From contig CACAQQ010000008.1 of the NCBI GenBank assembly GCA_902534675.1, positions 1-35,878 of the forward strand: a DNA stretch of 35,878 nucleotides, written 5' to 3'. The notes beneath the pieces are model-generated. The model saw nothing but the letters and a program-made list of their open reading frames with translations. It did not search any database and was not told where the DNA came from. Within the stretch, counting starts at the first letter, position 1. Every line of letters starts with the position of its first letter. Shown in pieces: positions 20,136-30,076 of this stretch. Position numbers and translations under genes: made by a program. This DNA is from an uncultured Prochlorococcus sp. (GTDB taxonomy: Bacteria > Cyanobacteriota > Cyanobacteriia > PCC-6307 > Cyanobiaceae).

Positions 20136-21754
20136 ATCTTTTTTTTATAAACTTTAAATTTATTTACTTTAAGGCATTTTGTAAGAAAAAAATAGATTAC
20201 AAAAAAAGTTAGAGATCCAAATATTAATAATAAAAATTCCTCGAGATTTGAATTGAAGTTATTTATATTTTTAAAAATAGTAAAACAAACGGTGCTATCT
20301 ATAAATGCCGCTAATGACATGAGGAAAATTTTCCTAAATAAATCCAATTTAGGCAAGTTGATATTTTCATTTCTCAGATTAAAAGAAAGCAAAACACAAA
20401 CTATTAAGTTGACTATTACTGAAGATAAAATTATTCCTACTACTCCAAAATTATATGGAGAAAGATTTCCAAAATTATTAATTGGGGCACCAATTAACAA
20501 CCAATCAAAAAAAATATTTAATATTATCCCTGCAAATGATGACTTGAAAGGGAAGTTCGTTTTTTCTATTGAATAGTAAGTTCTTACTAATAAATCTCTA
20601 TAAAGATAAAAAGGTATGCCAACTCCATAAGCAATTAATATATTTTTTACTTTTAAAGCCGCTGAATAATCAAAAGATCCTCTCTGAAAAACTAACTGTA
20701 TTATTTGATTATTAAATGTTACGAAAAATGCGGCTAAAAAAATAGTTGTCAAGAAACAGTACTCTATTCCAGAGATCAATTTTTTTTGGAGGCCTATATA
20801 GTCTTTATTACTTCTTAATTTAGAGAATTTTGGAAGTAATGGCAAAATCAAAGTGTTAGATAATATGCCTAATGGGGCTTGTATCAAAAAGTTTCCGTAA
20901 GCTAGTCCCGATGCTGCGCCTTGAAAACTTGAAGCGAAAAACATATCGATAAAAACATTAATTTGACTGAGACCTGATGATATAGATGCTGGAACAATTA
21001 GTTTGAAAATCCTCCTCTCTTCATCATTAAATAATAGGAAGGTTGATTTTAATCTCAAGAGACCGATTTTATTTATTTCCGAAATTTGAACAACAAACTG
21101 AATTAAAGTTCCTGTCAAAGTTGCAAAAGCTAGTAATCCCGGATAAGTAAAGAAATGAGAATATGCATTTTCTTGGTTGATAATCCAACTAAATAAAATA
21201 AAAAAAATAGTAGTTAGGCTTGTTATCGCTGGACTTATACTTGATAAAAAGAATTTTTTTTGGGAATTTAAGGCGCCAAAGCTTAAACCTATGAATCCTG
21301 ACAAAGGGATACAAGGTGTAAGTATTTTTAATTGGTAAGTGGCAATTGATTTAGCTTCATAACTTAAATTGGGGGCTAATAATTGAATTAATAAACTGGA
21401 ATTAAAGTATATCAATATAGCTAAACCAATTAATAATATTGAAAGTTTTATGCTGACTTGAGTTAAAACAATTCCTCCATTTTTTTTGTTAAGGGGAGTT
21501 AGAACTGCAACGACTGCGTTATGTAAGGGACCATTAATCCCTCCAATGATTATTAGCAAAAAACCTGGAATTATATAGGCATAATTAAATGCGTCGTATG
21601 TTACTCCAACTCCAAAAGCAGCAGCTATAAATATTTGTCTTATACATCCAGCTAATTTACTAAGACTAGTACCAAATGAAATTGAAAAAACATTATTTTT
21701 TAAAAATGAATGCATTTGGATTTGTTTAAAGTTTTCAAGAAGTTTAAGTTTCAA
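20132..21754 (-). CDS. murJ: lipid II flippase MurJ/MviN
   Basis: 540 aa polytopic membrane protein; SFGTSLSKLAGCIRQIFIAAAFGVGVTYDAFNYAYIIP start; conserved MviN regions. Confidence 0.93.
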   Translation of the reverse strand: MKLKLLENFKQIQMHSFLKNNVFSISFGTSLSKLAGCIRQIFIAAAFGVGVTYDAFNYAYIIPGFLLIIIGGINGPLHNAVVAVLTPLNKKNGGIVLTQVSIKLSILLIGLAILIYFNSSLLIQLLAPNLSYEAKSIATYQLKILTPCIPLSGFIGLSFGALNSQKKFFLSSISPAITSLTTIFFILFSWIINQENAYSHFFTYPGLLAFATLTGTLIQFVVQISEINKIGLLRLKSTFLLFNDEERRIFKLIVPASISSGLSQINVFIDMFFASSFQGAASGLAYGNFLIQAPLGILSNTLILPLLPKFSKLRSNKDYIGLQKKLISGIEYCFLTTIFLAAFFVTFNNQIIQLVFQRGSFDYSAALKVKNILIAYGVGIPFYLYRDLLVRTYYSIEKTNFPFKSSFAGIILNIFFDWLLIGAPINNFGNLSPYNFGVVGIILSSVIVNLIVCVLLSFNLRNENINLPKLDLFRKIFLMSLAAFIDSTVCFTIFKNINNFNSNLEEFLLLIFGSLTFFVIYFFLTKCLKVNKFKVYKKKI

Positions 21755-21785
21755 TTATATTTGATTTTTAACTAACGACATATTC

Positions 21786-22526
21786 ATGAATGATCGGATA
21801 ATTGAATTTGATCCATTAATTGAGGGGGTTTTAATCAAGAGGTATAAAAGGTTTCTTGCAGATATAAAATTAGAGAGCGGAGAGGTAGTTACTGCTCATT
21901 GTGCCAATACTGGACCAATGAAGGGACTTTTGAGTGAGGGGGCAAAGGTAAGAATAAGTGTTTCCGCTTCTCCAAAAAGAAAATTACCTTTTACTTGGGA
22001 ACAGATATGTGTTTTAGATGCAAAAAATGAGGAGGTTTGGGTTGGTATTAATACTTTATTTGCAAATAAGTTAATCAAAAAAGTTATTGAGAAAAATTTG
22101 CTTGACGAAATAATAGGAGAAATAGAGACAATTAAATCTGAAGTTCCTTATGGAAAAGATAAAAAAAGCAGAATTGACTTTTTATTAACTCCAAAATCTT
22201 CAAATCCTGATAAACGTAACATTTACATAGAGGTTAAAAATACGACTTGGATTAGAGAAAATGTTGCTCTATTCCCTGATACAGTAACGAAAAGAGGCCA
22301 AAAACACCTCATAGAATTAAAAGAATTAATTCCTGAAAGTAAAAGTGTATTAGTACTTTGTATTACAAGAAAAGACGCTTGTTTTTTTGCTCCCGGAGAT
22401 GACGCAGATCCCTTGTACGGCAATCTTTTTAGAGAATCTTTAAGTGCAGGAATGATAACGATTCCTTGTTCCTTTGAATTTCATAAAGACCACATATCAT
22501 GGAGAGGAATTAAACCTTTGAAATAA
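21786..22526 (+). CDS. sfsA: SfsA-family DNA/RNA nuclease
   Basis: [44 protein letters not shown] motifs. Confidence 0.95.
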   Translation: MNDRIIEFDPLIEGVLIKRYKRFLADIKLESGEVVTAHCANTGPMKGLLSEGAKVRISVSASPKRKLPFTWEQICVLDAKNEEVWVGINTLFANKLIKKVIEKNLLDEIIGEIETIKSEVPYGKDKKSRIDFLLTPKSSNPDKRNIYIEVKNTTWIRENVALFPDTVTKRGQKHLIELKELIPESKSVLVLCITRKDACFFAPGDDADPLYGNLFRESLSAGMITIPCSFEFHKDHISWRGIKPLK

Positions 22527-22610
22527 ATGAAATCTTGATATTTTGAAACTTCTAAAAATCAAAATTTTTAAATTTAACAAATAATTTTTTAAGGTGCAAC
22601 TATAAAAATG

Positions 22611-22653
22611 GTATCAACAACTACTAGACACTGATAAGTTTTTTGAATAAATT
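22611..22653 (+). promoter_or_regulatory. NtcA-activated promoter of amt1: NtcA box (22611-22624) and -10 element (22648-22653)
   Basis: Perfect GTA-TCAACAAC-TAC (GTAN8TAC), 23-nt spacer, then TAAATT (TAN3T), upstream of amt1 ATG at 22707. Confidence 0.88.
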
Positions 22654-22706
22654 TAAATTTGAAAGGAAACAGTAAAACTGTTTTTTTGCAGATCTAATTT
22701 TTTTTT

Positions 22707-24167
22707 ATGACCACTGCTTTGCAAACGCCTCAAAGGCGCTCTAGGTCCAAACTTCAAGATGCAAGTCTTGTGAATGGGCCTATGCTCCTTTTGAGGAGTA
22801 TTCGAGGATTTAGTTCAAACCGCTCCATGTTGTGGCTTGCAACTGTTCCTCTAGCTTTGTTTGGTTTAGGTATTTTTAATCTTTCAGCTCACGCAGCTGA
22901 TTTACCTGAGTTGAATGCAGCTTTTCTTGCTAACAATTTATGGCTTCTGATCGCTACTATTCTAGTGATCTTTATGAACGCTGGTTTCGCTATGGTTGAG
23001 GCAGGTATGTGCCGTTCTAAGAACGCTGTTAACATCCTTGCTAAAAACCTCTTTGTATTTGCTCTAGCTGTAACTTCTTACTGGTTTATCGGCTATTCAT
23101 TAATGTACGGAGGAAGTGTTGCCGACGGTTGGCTTTATTTTGGCGGCTTATTTTTTGATCCAACAGTTACTGCAGATATGGTAACTGATGCTGGATTAGT
23201 CCCAACTGTTGATTTCTTGTTCCAGTCTGCTTTTGCAGGAACTGCGGCAACTATCGTTTCCGGTCTTGTTGCTGAAAGAGTTAAATTTGGAGAATTTGTT
23301 GTTTTTGCTGTTGTATTAACTGCATTTATATATCCAATTGCTGGTAGCTGGAAATGGAATGGTGGTTGGCTTGATTCTTTAGGTTTTGTTGATTTTGCTG
23401 GTTCTTCAATTGTTCACTCAGTTGGAGCATGGGCGGGTCTTGTAGGAGCTATGCTTCTTGGGCCAAGAATTGGCAAATACTCTGATGGGAAGCCACAGGC
23501 TATGCCAGGACACAATATGGCTATAGCTACTCTAGGTGCATTAGTCCTATGGATAGGTTGGTACGGATTTAACCCCGGTTCTCAACTTGCTATGGATCAA
23601 TGGGTTCCATATGTTGCTGTAACAACTACTTTAGCAGCAGCAGCTGGAGCTATTGGTGCAACTATAGTTTCAACATTAACTTCTGGTAAGCCTGACCTAA
23701 CAATGATTATTAACGGTATCCTTGCTGGTTTGGTTAGTATCACTGCTGGTTGTGGTGATATGACTCTTGCTGGAGCCTGGTTCGCAGGACTAGTAGGCGG
23801 AATTATCGTTGTATTTTCTGTCGCAGCACTTGATGCCGCTGAGATTGATGATCCTGTAGGTGCATTCTCTGTTCACGGAGTTTGTGGCGTATGGGGTACT
23901 GTAGTTATCGGTCTTTGGGGTACAGCTGTACAAGGTGATGGAGCAGGTATGGGATTGTTCAATGGCGGAGGGATTACCCTTCTTCTAGTTCAAGCTCTTG
24001 GTGCCGCAGCTTATGCTATTTGGACACTAGTTACTTGCTGGATTGCTTGGTCTGTAATTGGAGGATTATTCGGTGGAATCCGAGTATCTGAAGAGGAAGA
24101 GACTCAAGGATTGGATATAGGAGAGCATGGAATGGAAGCATATCCAGACTTTGCATCTGCTAAATAA
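22707..24167 (+). CDS. amt1: ammonium transporter
   Basis: Amt family: LIATILVIFMNAGFAMVEAGMCRSKNAVNI, DFAGSSIVHSVGAWAGLVGA, LWIGWYGFNPGS, DDPVGAFSVHGVCGVWGT. Confidence 0.97.
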   Translation: MTTALQTPQRRSRSKLQDASLVNGPMLLLRSIRGFSSNRSMLWLATVPLALFGLGIFNLSAHAADLPELNAAFLANNLWLLIATILVIFMNAGFAMVEAGMCRSKNAVNILAKNLFVFALAVTSYWFIGYSLMYGGSVADGWLYFGGLFFDPTVTADMVTDAGLVPTVDFLFQSAFAGTAATIVSGLVAERVKFGEFVVFAVVLTAFIYPIAGSWKWNGGWLDSLGFVDFAGSSIVHSVGAWAGLVGAMLLGPRIGKYSDGKPQAMPGHNMAIATLGALVLWIGWYGFNPGSQLAMDQWVPYVAVTTTLAAAAGAIGATIVSTLTSGKPDLTMIINGILAGLVSITAGCGDMTLAGAWFAGLVGGIIVVFSVAALDAAEIDDPVGAFSVHGVCGVWGTVVIGLWGTAVQGDGAGMGLFNGGGITLLLVQALGAAAYAIWTLVTCWIAWSVIGGLFGGIRVSEEEETQGLDIGEHGMEAYPDFASAK

Positions 24168-24187
24168 CCTAACTAAAAATTGATTTA

Positions 24188-24220
24188 AGAAACCTGACTT
24201 ATGTCAGGTTTCTTTTTTTT
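24188..24220 (+). terminator. intrinsic terminator downstream of amt1
   Basis: agaaacctgac-ttat-gtcaggtttct (11-bp stem, 4-nt loop) followed by a T-run. Confidence 0.93.
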
Positions 24221-24255
24221 ACGAAAAATTATTTAAAACGTTGTAATATATAAAG

Positions 24256-25452
24256 ATGGATACTCAAGCTTTTAGAAGATCTCTTCATCATTCTGATAGA
24301 TACAATAGGAGGGGTTTCGATTCTCCAACAAAAAGAGCTCTAGCACTAGAAGAAGCTTACCAAAGTGATTTGATAAGTTCTATAAGAGATAATGGTTTTA
24401 GTCACACCAAAGGTAGACTAAATATTAAGTTGGCCAAAGCCTTTGGTTTCTGTTGGGGAGTTGAAAGAGCTGTAGCAATGGCTTATGAAACTAGAAGACA
24501 TTACCCTAATGAGAATATTTGGATAACAAACGAAATAATTCATAATCCCTCGGTTAATGATCATTTAAGAAGAATGAATGTGAAATTCATATCAGCTAAA
24601 AATGGAATCAAAGATTTTTCTTTAGTTTCTGAAGGGGATGTTGTTATACTTCCTGCTTTCGGAGCTACTGTTCAAGAAATGAAACTTTTGCATGAGAAAG
24701 GTTGTCATATCATTGATACAACTTGTCCATGGGTTTCTAAGGTTTGGCATACAGTTGAAAAACATAAAAAACATGTTTTTACATCTATTATTCATGGAAA
24801 ATTTAAGCATGAAGAGACTCTCGCCACAAGTTCATTCGCAGGCAAATATTTAGTTGTACTTGATCTTGAAGAAGCACACTACATATCTGAATATATTCTG
24901 GGGAAAGGTAATAGAAATGAGTTTATGAACAAATTTGCTAAAGCTTGTTCTAATGGATTTGATCCTGATAAAGATTTAGATAGAGTGGGAGTTGCAAATC
25001 AGACAACTATGCTTAAGAGCGAGACTGAGGAAATTGGAAAGGTTTTTGAAAGGACGATGTTAAAAAAATTTGGACCAGAAAATTTAAATAGTCACTTTTT
25101 AGCTTTTAATACTATTTGTGATGCTACTGAAGAAAGACAAGATGCAATGTTCTCTTTGGTTGATGAAGATCTTGATATTTTAGTAGTTATTGGAGGTTTC
25201 AATTCTTCCAATACTACTCACCTACAAGAAATAGCGATTACTAAAAATATTGCTTCTTTTCACATTGATACGCCAGAGAGGATATCAGTTAAAGAAAACT
25301 CAATATTTCACAAACCACTAGGATCAGAATTAGAACTTAAGAATAATTTTCTGCCTAGTGGAAAAATTAATGTTGGAATTACCTCAGGTGCATCCACTCC
25401 TGATAAGGTTGTTGCAGATGTTATTGAAAAGTTAATTGATATTGCTTCCTGA
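24256..25452 (+). CDS. ispH: 4-hydroxy-3-methylbut-2-enyl diphosphate reductase
   Basis: [43 protein letters not shown]; long cyanobacterial-type N-terminus. Confidence 0.97.
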   Translation: MDTQAFRRSLHHSDRYNRRGFDSPTKRALALEEAYQSDLISSIRDNGFSHTKGRLNIKLAKAFGFCWGVERAVAMAYETRRHYPNENIWITNEIIHNPSVNDHLRRMNVKFISAKNGIKDFSLVSEGDVVILPAFGATVQEMKLLHEKGCHIIDTTCPWVSKVWHTVEKHKKHVFTSIIHGKFKHEETLATSSFAGKYLVVLDLEEAHYISEYILGKGNRNEFMNKFAKACSNGFDPDKDLDRVGVANQTTMLKSETEEIGKVFERTMLKKFGPENLNSHFLAFNTICDATEERQDAMFSLVDEDLDILVVIGGFNSSNTTHLQEIAITKNIASFHIDTPERISVKENSIFHKPLGSELELKNNFLPSGKINVGITSGASTPDKVVADVIEKLIDIAS

Positions 25453-25555
25453 ATTTGTTATTCATTTATAAATTTGCTTAGTTTTTTTAATTTATTAGTC
25501 AGATAATTCAAAAAGATCTACTTTATTAACTAGAATAATGAAAAACTAATGAAGT

Positions 25556-26116
25556 ATGGAAGACAAATCACAAACTAATCAGGTTCAAACTGCAAGTATG
25601 AATAGAACTAAAGCTCCCCAAAAAGTTGAAGTTGTGGTTGCCAATTCATCTTCAGGGTCAGAGGTAAATATCCTTGGGGAACTATCGATTTTTGTTTTAA
25701 GAATAGGTTTTTGTGCTTTGATGATTCATCACGGCCTTGAAAAACTTCAAGATCCTCAGGGTTTTGCTGAGTTTGTAGTAGGTAAGTATTTCCCATTTTT
25801 GCCTGGTGATCCTGTTATTTGGACTTTTGGAGCAGCAATTACCCAATTAGTATGTCCAGTAGGATTAGCCTTAGGGATTTTCGCGAGGCTTTCTTCTCTT
25901 GGTCTATTTTCTACCATGGCATTTGCTGTTTATTTTCATCTCCTTGATACTGGACTAGAAGGTTTTCCTCTGGCAGTGGTTGAAGGTCATAATTATGCTT
26001 TTGAGTTATCTTTCATATATGGGGCTATTTCTCTCTACTTTCTATGTGCAGGTCCTGGCAGGCTATCTTTATTCAGAAAAACTAACAAGATTACATATTA
26101 TCCAAAATCAACATAA
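25556..26116 (+). CDS. DoxX-family membrane protein
   Basis: LRIGFCALMIHHGLEKLQDPQGFAEFVV and a 4-TM layout typical of DoxX. Confidence 0.87.
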   Translation: MEDKSQTNQVQTASMNRTKAPQKVEVVVANSSSGSEVNILGELSIFVLRIGFCALMIHHGLEKLQDPQGFAEFVVGKYFPFLPGDPVIWTFGAAITQLVCPVGLALGIFARLSSLGLFSTMAFAVYFHLLDTGLEGFPLAVVEGHNYAFELSFIYGAISLYFLCAGPGRLSLFRKTNKITYYPKST

Positions 26117-26117
26117 T

Positions 26118-27671
26118 TTAATGTAAAAAGTGCCTTTTTTGAGTAAACACCATTGAGATTCCTTTTGAATTACACATATCAATACTTTCTTGGTCTCTAA
26201 GACTTCCTCCAGGTTGAATAATAGCTTTTATACCATATTCATTTGCTAGTTCTACAGTATCTGCAAATGGGAAAAATCCATCGCTGGCCAAGACAGCATC
26301 AGAGCATAACTTTCCAGCTGCTTCTAATGCAATTTTTGCTGCTCCAACTCTATTCATTTGTCCAGCTCCAATACCAATAGTTTTTTGGTCTTTTGCAATA
26401 ACAATTGCATTAGATTTCACGTGTTTACAAATTTTCCATGCAAAATTTAGATCGAAGTTGATTTGATTACTCGGATTTTTATTAGTTACTGAAATCCAAT
26501 TTTCAGTTTTTTCTTCACTATCGTCAGTATCTTGAACTAGTAATCCTCCCATTATTGATTTAGTAGAATTTTGATTCTTTTTTGGAAGTTGATCTTTTGA
26601 AAACTTTAAAATTCTTAAATTCTTTTTAACTTTTAAAATTTCTAAAGCCTCCTCATCAAAAGATGGAGCGACGACACACTCTAAGAAAATATTTTTGAGG
26701 TGAATTGCGGTATCACTATCAACATTGGAATTAAAAGCAACTATTCCTCCAAATGCACTAACAGAGTCGCATTCCAAAGCATTCAAAAATGCTTTAGAAG
26801 CTGAATTACTTATAGAAGCACCACAAGGATTATTGTGTTTTAAAATAACAGAGGCAAACATATCGGTTGTAAGTTCTTCTTTTCCTTTGTAGCCAAATTC
26901 TAAAACTGTTGAAAGTGCCGACTCTAGATCTAATAGATTGTTATAACTTAAGTCTTTTCCTTGTAATTGTTCTGCTGAGTTCCATCCAATATTGCTTAAA
27001 CCATACCAAAAAGCTTTTTGATGTGGATTCTCCCCATATCTTAAGGTTTTGATTAGTGGATAAGATTCAATATATTTGGAAGATTGTAAATCTCTCTCTT
27101 TTCTTATCCAATTAGATATTGCAGTGTCATAGTCTGCTGTATGTTGAAAAGCCTCAAGGGCTAATTTGGCTTTATACGAGTCTTGTAATTCACCTTTTTT
27201 ACTTTCTTCAAGAAAATCTTGATACTGACTTGGATCTACTAAAACGGAAACATCTTTATGATTTTTAGCTGCAGAACGAATCATAGATGGCCCTCCGATA
27301 TCGATATTTTCAATAGTATCTTCCCATTTAGCTCCCTGAGCTACAGTTTTTTTAAAAGGATATAAATTTACAACCACTAAGTCAATCAACTCAAGATTGT
27401 TAGCTTCTATATCTTTTTTATGTTCCTCATCAGTTCTTTTAGCTAATATTCCCCCGTGTATTTTTGGATGTAAAGTTTTAACTCTTCCTCCAAGAATTTC
27501 TGGAGAATTAGTAAAATTAGCAACCTTAATAACTGGAATTTGAGCATCTATAAGATGTTTGGCAGTTCCTCCACTTGATAGAATTTTATAATTATATTGC
27601 TCTACCAATTCCTTACAAAATGGGATTATATTTTTTTTATCAGAGACACTTACTAAAGCTAATGGGGACAT
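26118..27671 (-). CDS. purH: bifunctional AICAR formyltransferase / IMP cyclohydrolase
   Basis: ALVSVSDKKNI start, SSGGTAKHLIDA, GGRVKTLHPKIHGGIL, RYGENPHQKA, KHNNPCGASI. Confidence 0.98.
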   Translation of the reverse strand: MSPLALVSVSDKKNIIPFCKELVEQYNYKILSSGGTAKHLIDAQIPVIKVANFTNSPEILGGRVKTLHPKIHGGILAKRTDEEHKKDIEANNLELIDLVVVNLYPFKKTVAQGAKWEDTIENIDIGGPSMIRSAAKNHKDVSVLVDPSQYQDFLEESKKGELQDSYKAKLALEAFQHTADYDTAISNWIRKERDLQSSKYIESYPLIKTLRYGENPHQKAFWYGLSNIGWNSAEQLQGKDLSYNNLLDLESALSTVLEFGYKGKEELTTDMFASVILKHNNPCGASISNSASKAFLNALECDSVSAFGGIVAFNSNVDSDTAIHLKNIFLECVVAPSFDEEALEILKVKKNLRILKFSKDQLPKKNQNSTKSIMGGLLVQDTDDSEEKTENWISVTNKNPSNQINFDLNFAWKICKHVKSNAIVIAKDQKTIGIGAGQMNRVGAAKIALEAAGKLCSDAVLASDGFFPFADTVELANEYGIKAIIQPGGSLRDQESIDMCNSKGISMVFTQKRHFLH

Positions 27672-27704
27672 TATGGGAAAGTTTACTTACTTAAGAATAT
27701 AAAC

Positions 27705-28322
27705 ATGAAATATGCTATCAATCATGAATTTGTCTCGATTACCTCTCAAACCGCAACTCATAGAATTATTTTGATGCATGGTTGGGGAGCTGATTCAGAT
27801 GACCTTTTAACATTTGGAAAGGAGATTACTGAAAAAATAAATCTTGATTTTGAGGTAATTTCTTTGAGGGCTCCTGGATTACACCCAAGCGGTCAGGGAA
27901 GACAGTGGTATGGATTATACCCACATGATTGGAATGGAGCTGAGGTTGAAGTAAATAAACTTTTAGTTACATTAAAAAAATTTGATACTGATCAGATTCC
28001 CTTAAGAAAAACAATTTTGTTGGGGTTCTCTCAGGGAGCGGCAATGGCAATTGATGCAGGATTTAAATTAAAATTTGGATTAATTGTTGCTTGTAGTGGT
28101 TATCCTCACCCCAACTGGGACCCTGGAGAAAAATGCTCTCCATTGATTATTAGTCATGGTTTATTTGATGACGTTGTGCCTATAGAAGCTTCCAGGGCTA
28201 TTTATGAGAAGGTAAAGAGTAAGTCTCCTAAATTTTGTGAATTATTGGAATTCGATGGATTCCATCAAATTGATTCAAATTTAATTAATTTTATAAGTCT
28301 AAATATAAATAATTTTTTTTAA
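27705..28322 (+). CDS. alpha/beta hydrolase (carboxylesterase/phospholipase family)
   Basis: LMHGWGADSDDLL oxyanion region, GFSQGAAMA nucleophile elbow, HGLFDDVVP and FDGFHQID catalytic Asp/His regions. Confidence 0.87.
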   Translation: MKYAINHEFVSITSQTATHRIILMHGWGADSDDLLTFGKEITEKINLDFEVISLRAPGLHPSGQGRQWYGLYPHDWNGAEVEVNKLLVTLKKFDTDQIPLRKTILLGFSQGAAMAIDAGFKLKFGLIVACSGYPHPNWDPGEKCSPLIISHGLFDDVVPIEASRAIYEKVKSKSPKFCELLEFDGFHQIDSNLINFISLNINNFF

Positions 28323-28687
28323 ACAAAAGCATATTCGTATTCTTCAATCTCTTCCCAATCATCTGCAGTAAGTTCTAGACCCTCAAATATTTTTTCTTCA
28401 CCAATTCCTTCTACTACAACTTTTAGTGATGGAAATAGAAAATGATTTTCTTCAGCATATTGGGCGCTAAATAAACCTTTTTCACCCCAAAAGAACCTAT
28501 CAGTAGTATGTTCATTTCTTCTGACATTGAAAACCGAAGGTGCAGAGAGACCATTTTCAGCTATGAATCTTCTTGCTGCTGTAACTGGTTTATGTTTGCC
28601 AGTTTCGATATGATAAATAGGTACATGTGCCATAACTCTTTGGCCAGCCAATCTTCTTCTGCTGATTCTTTTTCTTTTTTTTGACAT
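28319..28687 (-). CDS. DUF3155-family protein
   Basis: 122 aa, basic N-terminus MSKKRKRISRRRLAGQRVMAHVPIYHIETGKHKPVTAARRFI; resembles cyanobacterial DUF3155. Confidence 0.75.
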   Translation of the reverse strand: MSKKRKRISRRRLAGQRVMAHVPIYHIETGKHKPVTAARRFIAENGLSAPSVFNVRRNEHTTDRFFWGEKGLFSAQYAEENHFLFPSLKVVVEGIGEEKIFEGLELTADDWEEIEEYEYAFV

Positions 28688-28939
28688 TGATTGGTACTCC
28701 TGAAATTATTAATGAGATTAGTCTTATTAACTTTACTAATCTTATATATGTGATTTTAAATTCACTTCAAATTACATAGAGGACCCATCAACCCCTGATG
28801 TAGCTTAAAATATGATTAAATGTTCATATTTAAGGCTGGCTAAAGTCAGACCTCTTTATATATCTTAATACTTTTTTCATATTTTACAAGCCCTTTTTCA
28901 AATTTTTTTTAAAAAAAATTTCTCAAAATTTCATTAATT

Positions 28940-30076
28940 ATGAATCTTTCAAAAAAATTTGAAGAACTAATTATTAAACAGCTAGAGAGTTTTGGTTGCT
29001 CAATGGGCGTGACTAATTTAGTTATGTATCTTGCTTCGGCTAAGCAAGGAACTAAAGCATCTTTTGAAATGATTGGTCAATGGCCAGAAATTGATAGGCT
29101 TCTTACATCAATAGAAGATGATCCTTCACTAAAAGTTTCATCGCCTAATAGAAGATGGTATCCGCTTCAAGAAAACGATATTCTTCTTGGCGTCCTTAGG
29201 GTAGAAACTGATTTGAAAGGCGGTAATTGGCCAGTATCTCTTGATTCTAGATTAAAAGCGCTTTCAATATCTTTAGCTAAATGCGTCTCTATCGAATTAG
29301 AACGCCAAAATAAAAATGAAGAAATCAATTTTTTAAAAAATCAGGTCAATGTCATAATCCATCAATTAAGGAATCCGTTGGCTGCTATTAGGACATATGC
29401 AAAATTACTAATAAAAAGACTTGGTTCAGATGATAGCTCTATTGAAATAGTTGAACGCATGATAATAGAGCAAAAACAAATTAATCAATATATGGATTCT
29501 TTTGCGCAATTAAATTCACCTATTCAACTTCCTCTAGAAATTGGAGAGGAAAGATTATTATTACCACCAAATTTAGATAATAAAAAGGTTATCACTGTCC
29601 AGAGTTTGTTGAGGCCAATATTAGAAAGGGGTAAGGCTAATGCAGACTTAGAGAATAGAGATTGGACTGAACCCTCTCTTTGGCCAGATTGGACTTTATC
29701 GCCATTAAAGGCAAAATATGCTGTGATTGCCGAAATTGTGGCGAATTTATTAGAAAATGCGTTTAAATATTCCCAAAAAGATGCTGAAATTGGACTCGCA
29801 ATTACGAGTAATGGACTATGTATATTTGATGATGGTAAAAAAATAACCAAAAATGAAAACGAGAAAATTTTTGAAAAAGGTTTTAGAGGATCTGCTGCTA
29901 AGAAGAAAGATGGGACTGGTGTGGGACTTTTTTTAGCGAGGAAATTAGCTAAACAAATTGGAGGAGAATTGAGATTGCTGGAAAATAACTCGATTGAGTA
30001 TACTGAGAAATTAAAAAATCTAAAGAAGAAAAATATTTTCTATTTAGAACTTCCTATAAAAGAATTGCATGCATAA
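28940..30076 (+). CDS. sensor histidine kinase, Hik2/CSK-like
   Basis: GAF-like N-terminus, H-box VIIHQLRNPLAAIRTYAKLLIKRL, N-box EIVANLLENAFKYS, G-box DGTGVGLFLARKLAKQIGG. Confidence 0.85.
   Translation: MNLSKKFEELIIKQLESFGCSMGVTNLVMYLASAKQGTKASFEMIGQWPEIDRLLTSIEDDPSLKVSSPNRRWYPLQENDILLGVLRVETDLKGGNWPVSLDSRLKALSISLAKCVSIELERQNKNEEINFLKNQVNVIIHQLRNPLAAIRTYAKLLIKRLGSDDSSIEIVERMIIEQKQINQYMDSFAQLNSPIQLPLEIGEERLLLPPNLDNKKVITVQSLLRPILERGKANADLENRDWTEPSLWPDWTLSPLKAKYAVIAEIVANLLENAFKYSQKDAEIGLAITSNGLCIFDDGKKITKNENEKIFEKGFRGSAAKKKDGTGVGLFLARKLAKQIGGELRLLENNSIEYTEKLKNLKKKNIFYLELPIKELHA

Noticed and set aside
20253-20576. 107-aa plus-strand ORF within murJ
   Set aside because: Antisense to the murJ C-terminal region; no recognisable domain.
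29524-29850. 108-aa minus-strand ORF in the histidine kinase gene
   Set aside because: Antisense to the conserved kinase catalytic region.
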